DNA of 64,000 nucleotides, taken from the NCBI GenBank assembly GCA_016929335.1, contig JAFGIY010000082.1, positions 87,813-151,812 of the forward strand, given 5' to 3'. The position numbers and the translations under genes are program-made. The notes beneath the pieces are model-generated. The model searched no databases. It worked only from the letters and a program-made list of their open reading frames with translations, and was not told the origin of the DNA. This DNA comes from Acidobacteriota bacterium (GTDB taxonomy: Bacteria; Acidobacteriota; UBA6911). Positions 7,811 through 15,503 of this stretch are shown here, piece after piece. Within the stretch, counting starts at the first letter, position 1; the number at the start of each line of letters is the position of its first letter.

Positions 7811-9295
7811 ATGGATTATTACGACCTGCTTTATGGATTGCTGCTTCTCCTCCCCTTCGCGGGCGGAGCCGTCTGCATCTCTCTGCCGTCGCCCCGGCGC
7901 ATTCTTGCAGCGATGTGCGCAACGGTTGCCGCTTCGGCTCTTGTCGCGCTGCTGATTGTCTGGCGCGTATTCATCACCGGCCCCACTGCCGCTGCCCGCG
8001 GCTGGTTTTATGTGGATGCCCTTTCCGCCTACCATCTGTGCGTCATGATGCTGGTCTTCGTCGCCAGTTCTGTTTATGCATGGAGCTATTTTCTTAAAGA
8101 AGCGGATGCAGGCCGCATCACGCGGCGCGGCCTGCGCCAGTTTGCGGGATTATGGTGCGGCGCGCTGGCGGCGATGTCTCTTGTGCTTATTTCCAACAAC
8201 CTCGGCATCATGTGGGTAGGCATCGAAGCCACGACCCTCTTAACCGCTTTTCTTATCTGCATCCCGGTCAAGCCCGCGTCGCTGGAAGCGATGTGGAAGT
8301 ACCTGATCATCTGCTCGATCGGCGTGGCGTTCGCTTTCCTCGGCACGCTCATGGTGGCAGCTTCCGCCGGCGGCCTGCACCTGAATCCTTCCGATACGCT
8401 GCTGTGGACCAAGCTTCGCCAGGGAGCGGCCTCGCTCAATCCGATGCTGCTGAAAACGGGTTTCCTCTGCCTGCTGGTCGGATATGGCACAAAGGCGGGT
8501 CTGGCGCCGATGCACAGCTGGCTGCCGGACGCACACAGCCAGGCGCCGGCTCCCGTATCCGCCATTTTTTCCGGTTTCATGCTCAATGCAGCTTTGTATT
8601 GCGTGATGCGCTATGTCCCCATCGTTGAGACAACCACCGGGAACGTGGGTTGGAGCCTTCAGCTGCTGGCCTTGTTCGGCCTCGTCTCAATTATCGTGGC
8701 CGCCGCATTCATCATTTTCCAGCATGATGTGAAACGCCTTCTCGCCTATCACAGCGTCGAGCACATCGGCATTATCACGCTTGGATTCGGCCTCGGAGGG
8801 CTGGGCATATTTGCAGCTCTCTTCCATACGCTGAATCATTCGGTCTGCAAAACGCTTTCGTTCTTCGCCGCAGGACGCCTCGGACAGATTTACGGAACGC
8901 ACAACATGAAAAAGATGTCCGGTTCGCTGCGATCCGCTCCGGTGTGGGGAGCGGGCCTGTTCGGCAGCCTCCTGGTACTGATCGGGGTTGCGCCTTTCGC
9001 CATGTTCATGAGCGAATTCCAGATCCTGAAGGCAGCCATCGACCGGCATGCCATCTTTTCTCTTGTTCTGTTCCTGGCCGGCGGAAGCGTCGTGTTCGTC
9101 GGCGCGCTCGGCCACGCCATCGCTATGGCCTGGGGCGAAAAGTCTCCGGTTGTAGAGCCTGAACGCGCGGGAGGGATCGAGATGTTCCTGGCATTTGCGC
9201 CGCTGGCAATCCTTCTTGTCCTGGGCCTCTGGATGCCCGGACCGCTGTTGAGAATCCTGAAACAGGCTGCCGATATACTGGGAGTGCAGTCATGA
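7811..9295 (+). CDS. hyfF: HyfF-like antiporter subunit (NuoN/NuoL family)
   Basis: 494 residues and about 13 hydrophobic helices. It has the family core MWVGIEATTLLTAF (membrane glutamate), GYGTKAGLAPMHSWLPDAHSQ (lysine on the broken helix) and FQHDVKRLLAYHSVEHIGI. It is the second ion-translocating subunit of the complex besides HyfB. It starts 6 bp after the hyfE-like stop and ends with a 4-bp ATGA overlap into the large-subunit gene. Two rather than three antiporter subunits (no HyfD) means two predicted ion channels instead of three. Confidence 0.92.
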   Translation: MDYYDLLYGLLLLLPFAGGAVCISLPSPRRILAAMCATVAASALVALLIVWRVFITGPTAAARGWFYVDALSAYHLCVMMLVFVASSVYAWSYFLKEADAGRITRRGLRQFAGLWCGALAAMSLVLISNNLGIMWVGIEATTLLTAFLICIPVKPASLEAMWKYLIICSIGVAFAFLGTLMVAASAGGLHLNPSDTLLWTKLRQGAASLNPMLLKTGFLCLLVGYGTKAGLAPMHSWLPDAHSQAPAPVSAIFSGFMLNAALYCVMRYVPIVETTTGNVGWSLQLLALFGLVSIIVAAAFIIFQHDVKRLLAYHSVEHIGIITLGFGLGGLGIFAALFHTLNHSVCKTLSFFAAGRLGQIYGTHNMKKMSGSLRSAPVWGAGLFGSLLVLIGVAPFAMFMSEFQILKAAIDRHAIFSLVLFLAGGSVVFVGALGHAIAMAWGEKSPVVEPERAGGIEMFLAFAPLAILLVLGLWMPGPLLRILKQAADILGVQS

Positions 9296-10803
9296 CCCGC
9301 GGCTCGCTTCGCTCAACTCGAAATGCTGAAGCAACACCGGTTGCCGATATTCCGCTGGTTTCTATCCGCGAATTTCGTGATTCCGTCATCGGCGAAGTTT
9401 CGGCGGGCGCACGCATTGTTGCGTTCTTCGGGCATCCCGCCGGCCGAGCGGTGCGGCTAAATGCGGTTCTGGCGCACGATGAATCAGGCACTCTGGGATT
9501 GATTTCCGCCGAGGCGGAGGAATCCTATCCGTCGCTGACTCCCGACTGTCCTCAGGCGCACTGGTTTGAACGCGAGATCGCCGAACAATGGGGAGTGGTG
9601 CCTGCGGGACACCCCTGGCTCAAGCCTATCCGTTTTCATGCCTCCTATCGAGCGGGCTGCAACGGATCGGGCGCTGCTCCCGCTCAGATTGGTGTAACAG
9701 ATTACTTTCAGGTGCGCGGAGCCGAGATACACGAGGTGGCCGTCGGGCCCGTTCATGCGGGCATCATCGAGCCCGGCCATTTCCGGTTCCAGTGCCACGG
9801 CGAGAATGTCTACCATCTTGAAATCTCCCTCGGATACCAGCATCGCGGCATAGAAGCCGCAATACTGCGCGGACCCGCCAATCGCCGGATTCATCTGGTG
9901 GAAACGGCCGCCGGAGACACCACCGCCGGTCATACAACGGCCTACTGCCATGCCATGGAAGCTATCGCCGGATGCCAGGTTCCCGCCCGCGCTGCCTTTC
10001 TACGGGGCATCGCGCTTGAATTGGAACGGCTGGCCAATCACACCGGAGACCTGGGCGCTCTCGCCGGAGATGTGGGATATCTTCCAACCATGTCCTATTG
10101 CGGAAGAATCCGCGGCGATTTCCTGAATATGACTGCGCTGCTCTGCGGCAACCGCTTCGGGCGCGGAATGATCCGGCCGGGCGGAGCCGGCTTTGACGCC
10201 GACGAGAAACGCCTCCGTGATCTGATGGATCGCCTGAGTGCCGATTATAAAGATGTCACCGTTGCCGTGGAACTGATGCTGAACTCGCCATCGGTACTTG
10301 CGCGGTTTGAAGGAACGGGCGTAATGACTGCCCAGATGTGCCGCGATCTGGGACTCGTCGGTCCGGTCGCAAGAGCGTGCGGCGAGCGGCGCGACGTGCG
10401 GCATGATTTTCCGAGCGGGGTTTTCCGCTTCTCGCAGATCCCGGTCTCCACATGGCACACTGGAGATGTTTTTTCCCGCGCTCTCGTGCGATGGCTTGAA
10501 ATCCAGCGGTCGATACAATTCGTGCGCGATCAGGTGAATATGATTCCCGACAGCGCGCTATGCACGCAGGTCGGAGAATTGCAGCCTGAGTGCCTGACGG
10601 TTTCAATGGTGGAGGGATGGCGCGGCGAAATCTGCCATGTCGCAATATCCGATCGGGAAGGAAGCCTCTCCCACTACAAGATCGTGGATCCCTCGTTTCA
10701 TAACTGGTTTGGTCTGGCGATAGCTCTGCGAGGCCAGCAGATTTCCGATTTCCCGCTCTGCAACAAGAGCTTTAATCTGTCGTACTGTGGACACGATCTC
10801 TGA
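9292..10803 (+). CDS. hyfG: Fused NuoC/NuoD-like large subunit lacking NiFe ligands
   Basis: 503 residues. Residues about 20-110 are a NuoC/30-kDa-like domain (HWFEREIAEQWGV), and about 145-503 are NuoD/HycE-like, beginning with VGPVHAGIIEPGHFRF and YHLEISLGYQHRGIE. In true group 4 hydrogenases a CxxC follows soon after (the CGIC motif) and a second CxxC lies in DPCxxC near the end. Here the first site reads ETAAGDTTAGHTTAYC (204-219) and the second DPSFHNW (466-472), so all four nickel-iron cysteines are missing. The protein should therefore not hold a NiFe centre. Absent CxxC pairs are the defining trait of energy-converting hydrogenase-related (Ehr) complexes. Its substrate cannot be told from sequence. 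Confidence 0.9.
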   Translation: MTRGSLRSTRNAEATPVADIPLVSIREFRDSVIGEVSAGARIVAFFGHPAGRAVRLNAVLAHDESGTLGLISAEAEESYPSLTPDCPQAHWFEREIAEQWGVVPAGHPWLKPIRFHASYRAGCNGSGAAPAQIGVTDYFQVRGAEIHEVAVGPVHAGIIEPGHFRFQCHGENVYHLEISLGYQHRGIEAAILRGPANRRIHLVETAAGDTTAGHTTAYCHAMEAIAGCQVPARAAFLRGIALELERLANHTGDLGALAGDVGYLPTMSYCGRIRGDFLNMTALLCGNRFGRGMIRPGGAGFDADEKRLRDLMDRLSADYKDVTVAVELMLNSPSVLARFEGTGVMTAQMCRDLGLVGPVARACGERRDVRHDFPSGVFRFSQIPVSTWHTGDVFSRALVRWLEIQRSIQFVRDQVNMIPDSALCTQVGELQPECLTVSMVEGWRGEICHVAISDREGSLSHYKIVDPSFHNWFGLAIALRGQQISDFPLCNKSFNLSYCGHDL

Positions 10804-10811
10804 GGTTCGCC

Positions 10812-11567
10812 ATGCTTGATGTCCTGGGAGCGCGTTTTCAGCAGAAAAAGCGCACCATTGCATTCCCAAAACAGGAACCGGTAATGCCCGACCGTTTTCG
10901 CGGACGGCCGGAAATCCGGAGGACGCTCTGTCCTCAGGACTGCCGGATCTGCGCCGATGTGTGCCCTACCGGCGCCATCCGCTTCGATGTCGATGGGCCG
11001 GCCATCGATCTTGGGCGATGCCTGTTCTGCGGCCAGTGCGCCGAAGTGTGCCCGAAGCAGGCGATCCGCCATACGACCGACTATCGGCTTGCCGTAAGGA
11101 ACAGGGGCGATCTGATTCTTAGGGGCGACGAGATTTCTCTGGCGGCCGCCCTTAAAGAAGAATCCCTCCGCCTCTTCGGCCGATCGCTCAAACTGCGCGA
11201 AGTGAGTGCCGGCGGCTGCAATGCCTGCGAAGCGGACGTGAATGTGCTCAGCACGGTCGTGTTCGATCTCGGAAGATTCGGCATTCAGTTTGTCGCTTCG
11301 CCGCGCCACGCAGACGGCATCCTGATCACGGGTCCCGTGAGCCGGAACATGATGCCGGCGCTGAAGAAAACCTATGAAGCCGTTCCCGATCCCAGACTTG
11401 TCATCGCCGTGGGCGCCTGTGCCATATCCGGCGGCACGTTCATCGATCTTCCCGAAGTGCACAATGGCGCCGAATCGGCATGCCCCATTGATCTCTATAT
11501 CCCCGGCTGCCCGCCGCACCCGATGACCATACTGGATGGATTGCTCCGCCTGATCCGGGCGCGGTAG
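10812..11567 (+). CDS. hyfI: Ferredoxin-NuoB fusion (HyfH/HyfI-like) small subunit
   Basis: 251 residues. Residues 35-85 hold two [4Fe-4S] motifs: Cys40, 44, 47, 51 and Cys70, 73, 76, 80. The first has three residues between its first two cysteines instead of two. Residues about 125-251 are the NuoB/HyfI domain with Cys136, Cys139, Cys203 and Cys233 (GGCNACE, GACAISGG, PGCPPHP), which would ligate the proximal cluster equivalent to N2. Cluster binding thus looks intact although the neighbouring large subunit has lost its NiFe ligands. The two domains are usually separate polypeptides, as in HyfH and HyfI. It is the last gene of the operon; no maturation genes follow. Confidence 0.92.
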   Translation: MLDVLGARFQQKKRTIAFPKQEPVMPDRFRGRPEIRRTLCPQDCRICADVCPTGAIRFDVDGPAIDLGRCLFCGQCAEVCPKQAIRHTTDYRLAVRNRGDLILRGDEISLAAALKEESLRLFGRSLKLREVSAGGCNACEADVNVLSTVVFDLGRFGIQFVASPRHADGILITGPVSRNMMPALKKTYEAVPDPRLVIAVGACAISGGTFIDLPEVHNGAESACPIDLYIPGCPPHPMTILDGLLRLIRAR

Positions 11568-11909
11568 ATATGGAGTGAAGATAGGCGAACCGTTTTGAGT
11601 TATATCAACTCGAAGACCCCAAGTCGCTAAGTCTCAAAGAATAGTCAAAATTCTCTCCTGGTATTTTCGGGCCTCTGCTGCCTCCCCGGCAGAGCCGGAT
11701 GGAATACAGCACCGGGTCCGTCGCAATCTCCCCACCAGGTCAGCCGCGATAATGTAATCGCGTATCAAAAAAGCCGTTTTCGGCGACGGGGTTTCGCTGT
11801 AAAATGCGGCAAGCAAATCGAAGGCATTCAAGCCGGCATATTGCATATCAGCAGTCGTTTAAATTGGGACTAACCAGGCAACCCCACCATCCCCGCATTG
11901 GAGGTCACT
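11568..11909. other. Intergenic region after the hyf-like operon
   Basis: About 340 bp. A 70-codon open frame on the minus strand (11634-11846) has no recognisable homology and no ribosome binding site, so I do not call it. No clear terminator hairpin follows the operon. A good Shine-Dalgarno (TTGGAGG at 11898-11904) precedes the kinase start. Confidence 0.5.
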
Positions 11910-14330
11910 ATGGCAGATCAAACCGGAAAACACCAAAAAGGTGATGGCGAAGACGAAACTCTGAGCGCTGTGTCCTCTTCTACCAGTCAATCCCGGATGA
12001 TTGGAGACTTCCGGATCATCCGGGAAATCGGATCCGGGGGAATGGGAGTGGTGTATGAGGCCGAGCAGCAGCACCCGAAACGGCTTGTCGCACTGAAAGT
12101 AATCAAGGGCGGCCGGCTCGTCGATGATCAGCAGGTTAAGCTCTTCGAACGCGAAGCCCAGGCCCTTGCAAGGTTGAAGCACCCGGGGATCGCGGCAATT
12201 TATGAATCGGGTCGGACTCCCGAGGGCCAGCACTACTTCGCGATGGAACTGGTCCGGGGCGATACTCTCAAAGCCTATCTCGAGAGGGAGAGTTCGGATG
12301 GACCATTGACGGCGCTGCGGCTGCGCGAAAGGCTGGCGATATTCCGGAAGATCGCCGATGCCGTTACTTACGCCCACCAGCGCGGAGTCATTCACCGGGA
12401 TTTGAAGCCTGCCAACATTATTGTCTTAAGAGAATTCGAGTCTTCTGATACGGGATCCGGACCTCAGGCTCCGGGCATTAAGATCCTTGATTTCGGGCTG
12501 GCGCGGATCACCGAGACGGACCTCGCGGTGACCACGATCGGCACGGAACTGGGAGCAATCCAGGGGACGCTTCCATACATGAGCCCCGAACAGGTGCGGG
12601 GCAATCCGGACGAAATCGATGTGCGCAGCGATGTGTATTCACTCGGTGTGATCCTGTACGAAATGATCGCCGGGCGGCGTCCGTATGATGTGCACCGTGT
12701 CATGCTGCACGAGGCGGTGCGGATGATCTGTGAGACTCCGCCCGAGCCCCTGTCGAAATCCCGGAGTGGCGGGAAGAAACTGGACCGGGATGTTGAGACT
12801 ATTATCGGAAAAGCGCTGGAGAAACCGGCGGCGCGCCGCTACCAGAGCGTTTCCGCGCTGGGAGATGATGTCTCAAGGTTTCTCACCGGACAGCCGATTC
12901 TCGCCAGGCCGCCAAGCATGGGATATCAGCTCAAGAAACTGGCAGGAAGGCATAAGGTTGGGTTCGGATTTGCCGCAGCAGTTGTGCTGCTGATCGCGGC
13001 GTTTGCCGTATTAATGTCGATCCAGGCTGAGAGGATCGCGCGCGAACGAGACCGCGCAGACCGCGAGGCCAGTGTATCAAAGCAGGTATCGGATTTCATG
13101 CGAAGCCTGTTTCGGGCTCCGGATCCTTTTCGCGGTAAAGGGAAGGAAGTAACCGCGCGCGAAATACTCGATGAAGGTTCCAACCGGATCGCCGTTGAAC
13201 TTAAAGATCAGCCTGAGGTCAAAATGGAACTCGCGCTCCTGATGGGCAAGTCCTACAACGGCCTCGGATTGAGTGATAAAGCTGCACAATTGGCCAACGT
13301 GTCTCTGGAGATCAGTCGCCAGAGGCTGGGGCAGGAGAGTGCGGCAACTGCCGACGCGCTCACTCTTCTTGGTGAGATCAGGATGAAACAGGGCGATTTG
13401 GCCGCCGCTGAAAAACTGACGCAAGAGGGTCTCGAGATCAATCGGAGGCTGCGCGGTCCTGAAAGCATCCAGGTTGCGGAAGATATAAACAACATTGCCA
13501 CCGTTCATATCAACAAGGGTGAATGGAGGAAAGCCGAAGAAGGTTTCCGCGAATCATTGGCTATTTACCGAAAAGCCCTCGGAAATAAAGCGAATGAATC
13601 GGAGGACTTTGCAGCGGTGTTGAATAATCTGGGAATGCTGCTCAAATTTCAGAGGAGGATTTCGGAAGCTTTGCCGCTATATCTGGAATCAACATCGATA
13701 ACGCGCAAAATCTTCGGTCCGAACCATCCCTACCTTTCTTCGAGCCTCAACAACCTGGGGATGCTTTATATGGAAGTAAAGAATTACCCTGAAGCGGAGA
13801 AATTGCTTCAGGAGGCTCTTTCCATAGACCGGAAAGCGCTTGGCGAATCCAGAGCGGTGGCGATTACGCTGTCTAATCTTGGATCCTTAAATCTTGAACG
13901 CGGTCAGCTGTCTCTCTCTGAGGATTACCACAGGCAGGCGATCGCCATGGCTGAAAAAGTCTATGGTGAAAATAATCCGGAGCTGGCGGACTATTTTCAA
14001 AGGCTTGGCATTACTCTAACAAAGGAGAGGCAATTCCAGGAGGCTGAGGCAAACCTGCGCAAGGCTCTCAGTCTGAGACTTATGCAATTTGCCCCGGATC
14101 ACTTCAGAGTCGGCATAACAAATAGTGTTCTTGGCGCCTGTTTTGCCGACCAGAAGAAATTCAAAGAGGCCGAACCTTTGCTGGTGGAAAGCTATCCGAT
14201 CATAAAAAAGCATTTCGGAAATGCCGGAGAAACCAGGGAAGCCGGTTTGCGGCTGATAGCTTTATACGAAAACTGGGGTAAAGCAGATAAGGCCGGCGCC
14301 ATTAAAGCAGAACTGGAATCGGTGAAATAG
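11910..14330 (+). CDS. Membrane Ser/Thr protein kinase with TPR sensor domain
   Basis: About 806 residues, started at the ATG five bases after GGAGG rather than the TTG at 11898. A Pkn-type kinase domain spans about residues 28-310, with the glycine loop GSGGMGVVYEAE, the VAIK-type lysine in ALKVIKGG, HRDLKPANI with the catalytic Asp near 162, DFGLA near 194, and SPEQ. It looks catalytically complete. One membrane helix lies near 350-372, followed by a long TPR array (about 430-790). This architecture, cytoplasmic kinase with an outward TPR region, is very common in Acidobacteria and Planctomycetes. Substrates are unknown and its neighbours give no clue. Confidence 0.92.
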   Translation: MADQTGKHQKGDGEDETLSAVSSSTSQSRMIGDFRIIREIGSGGMGVVYEAEQQHPKRLVALKVIKGGRLVDDQQVKLFEREAQALARLKHPGIAAIYESGRTPEGQHYFAMELVRGDTLKAYLERESSDGPLTALRLRERLAIFRKIADAVTYAHQRGVIHRDLKPANIIVLREFESSDTGSGPQAPGIKILDFGLARITETDLAVTTIGTELGAIQGTLPYMSPEQVRGNPDEIDVRSDVYSLGVILYEMIAGRRPYDVHRVMLHEAVRMICETPPEPLSKSRSGGKKLDRDVETIIGKALEKPAARRYQSVSALGDDVSRFLTGQPILARPPSMGYQLKKLAGRHKVGFGFAAAVVLLIAAFAVLMSIQAERIARERDRADREASVSKQVSDFMRSLFRAPDPFRGKGKEVTAREILDEGSNRIAVELKDQPEVKMELALLMGKSYNGLGLSDKAAQLANVSLEISRQRLGQESAATADALTLLGEIRMKQGDLAAAEKLTQEGLEINRRLRGPESIQVAEDINNIATVHINKGEWRKAEEGFRESLAIYRKALGNKANESEDFAAVLNNLGMLLKFQRRISEALPLYLESTSITRKIFGPNHPYLSSSLNNLGMLYMEVKNYPEAEKLLQEALSIDRKALGESRAVAITLSNLGSLNLERGQLSLSEDYHRQAIAMAEKVYGENNPELADYFQRLGITLTKERQFQEAEANLRKALSLRLMQFAPDHFRVGITNSVLGACFADQKKFKEAEPLLVESYPIIKKHFGNAGETREAGLRLIALYENWGKADKAGAIKAELESVK

Positions 14331-14390
14331 CAGATACAAGAAGGCATTCAGGGATAGGTGAGGGTAACTGGTGGCGGTGCGTTTTCAGCT

Positions 14391-14500
14391 TTCAGCTGTC
14401 AGCCATCAGTCGTCAGTCGTTTTTAACAGAAGATTTCTTTGCGTTTTGCTGAGAAGTTTTCCTGTTAAAAACAGCTGAGTACTGACGGCTGACAGCCGAA
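14391..14500. repeat. Large inverted repeat, 39-bp arms
   Basis: Arms 14391-14429 and 14462-14500 are inverted copies with about six mismatches, separated by 32 bp. The arms contain GCTGTCAGCC and end in GTTTTTAACAG. It lies downstream of the TPR kinase. It may be a degenerate mobile hairpin or a transcription stop. The remaining sequence from 14331 to 14676 holds no gene that I recognise. Confidence 0.8.
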
Positions 14501-14676
14501 TCTGCCGACTCTCTGGACATGAAACCACCGATTCGTTCATCCCGTCTGCAAGCCTTCTTCCTTTTCATTCCCGGTCATCAAACCAGGCGCAATTTCGTTA
14601 CAGTAAGCGCCATTCTTTTGGGTCACGATGACAGGTTGAGAGTTCAGCGGCGGGCCGAACAATTTCACATCTGATT

Positions 14677-15147
14677 TCAATCTTCCGCAGGAATCGCCCG
14701 GGCATTGGTCCACAACCGGCGATATTCCGCGCGCACACTTGAATCGAGCTTTTCCTCAAATTCCAGCGGCAGATTCAAGCGGATAATTAATTCCTGTGCA
14801 TCCGACAGATCTCTCAGACGATGGGGAGCGGTCAGTCCGGAAGCCAGTTTAAGCTCGATAAGCTTTTCAAGCTTGATGATCCATAAACCCTCTTTTTGAA
14901 TGCGCGCTTCGGAAGGATTCGGGAACCTTACGGCCTTGGGTTTCCCGTCTCCCGGGTATTCGCCGGAGGTGACGATCTCGATTCTGACGCCGGTTTGCGT
15001 ATTCCGAAAAGACCCGGTCGCGCCTGTGAATGCCGGCAAATAACCTCGTCCCAAAAGGCATTCCCGGAATACCTGCAACGCCTCGGGTGTCATCAGGATA
15101 GCGATATCCTCGGTAAAGCGGCGGTACCCATAAGCCACCAGAGCCAT
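14677..15147 (-). pseudogene. Decayed nucleotidyltransferase (MNT/AbiEii-like)
   Basis: 156 codons from the first ATG. The protein begins inside the nucleotidyltransferase motif: GMALVAYGYRRFTEDIAILM corresponds to the family pattern GG-x(6-12)-TxDxD, but the second aspartate of the pair is Ala (TEDIA). The same frame stays open upstream to about 15327 and encodes family-like residues (ERLVGELDEKGLDYAVIGG), yet contains no ATG, GTG or TTG to initiate them. Either initiation is non-canonical or the 5 prime end has decayed. The lost metal ligand favours a dead enzyme. Related proteins act as antitoxin or toxin nucleotidyltransferases, but no partner gene is adjacent. Confidence 0.6.
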
Positions 15148-15503
15148 GCCGCCAATAACGGCGTAATCGAGTCCTTTCTCATCCAGCTCTCCAACAAGCC
15201 TTTCCAGTGAAGCGTGGATGTCCCCTGAACCCCATAAAGAAGCGGCTCCCTTCCTGATAGCTGCGCCATATTGCGTCTGAAATATATGAAGGCTCGTTAT
15301 CTTGCTTGAATTCCATCGGCTTCAGTATACACCTGTATCCCCGCCGGAGGCTTAATCTTCCAGCGAGGCGCGGCCGAAGGGCGGTTGGAGATCGAGTACA
15401 TGATCAGCGGCTCCGTTTCATCGAGCCTTCAGTGTGAGCCGCGGTCCAATCCCCGCAAATTCCTTCTTGCCCGGCAAGTCCCAAAATTCTATCCTGCGAG
15501 CTG
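15148..15503. other. Intergenic region containing the startless 5 prime end of the nucleotidyltransferase
   Basis: The minus-strand frame of the preceding pseudogene extends through 15148-15327 without a usual start codon. The rest (15328-15503) has no recognised feature. Confidence 0.5.

Noticed and set aside
10698..11519. 273-codon minus-strand open frame
   Set aside because: Antisense shadow of the ferredoxin-NuoB gene, which has all its cysteine motifs.
4235..11567. Functional NiFe hydrogenase-4 or formate hydrogenlyase
   Set aside because: Both CxxC pairs that bind nickel and iron are missing from the large subunit, and no formate dehydrogenase or hyp genes are present.
11634..11846. 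70-codon minus-strand open frame
   Set aside because: No ribosome binding site or recognised family; probably a chance frame in the intergenic region.
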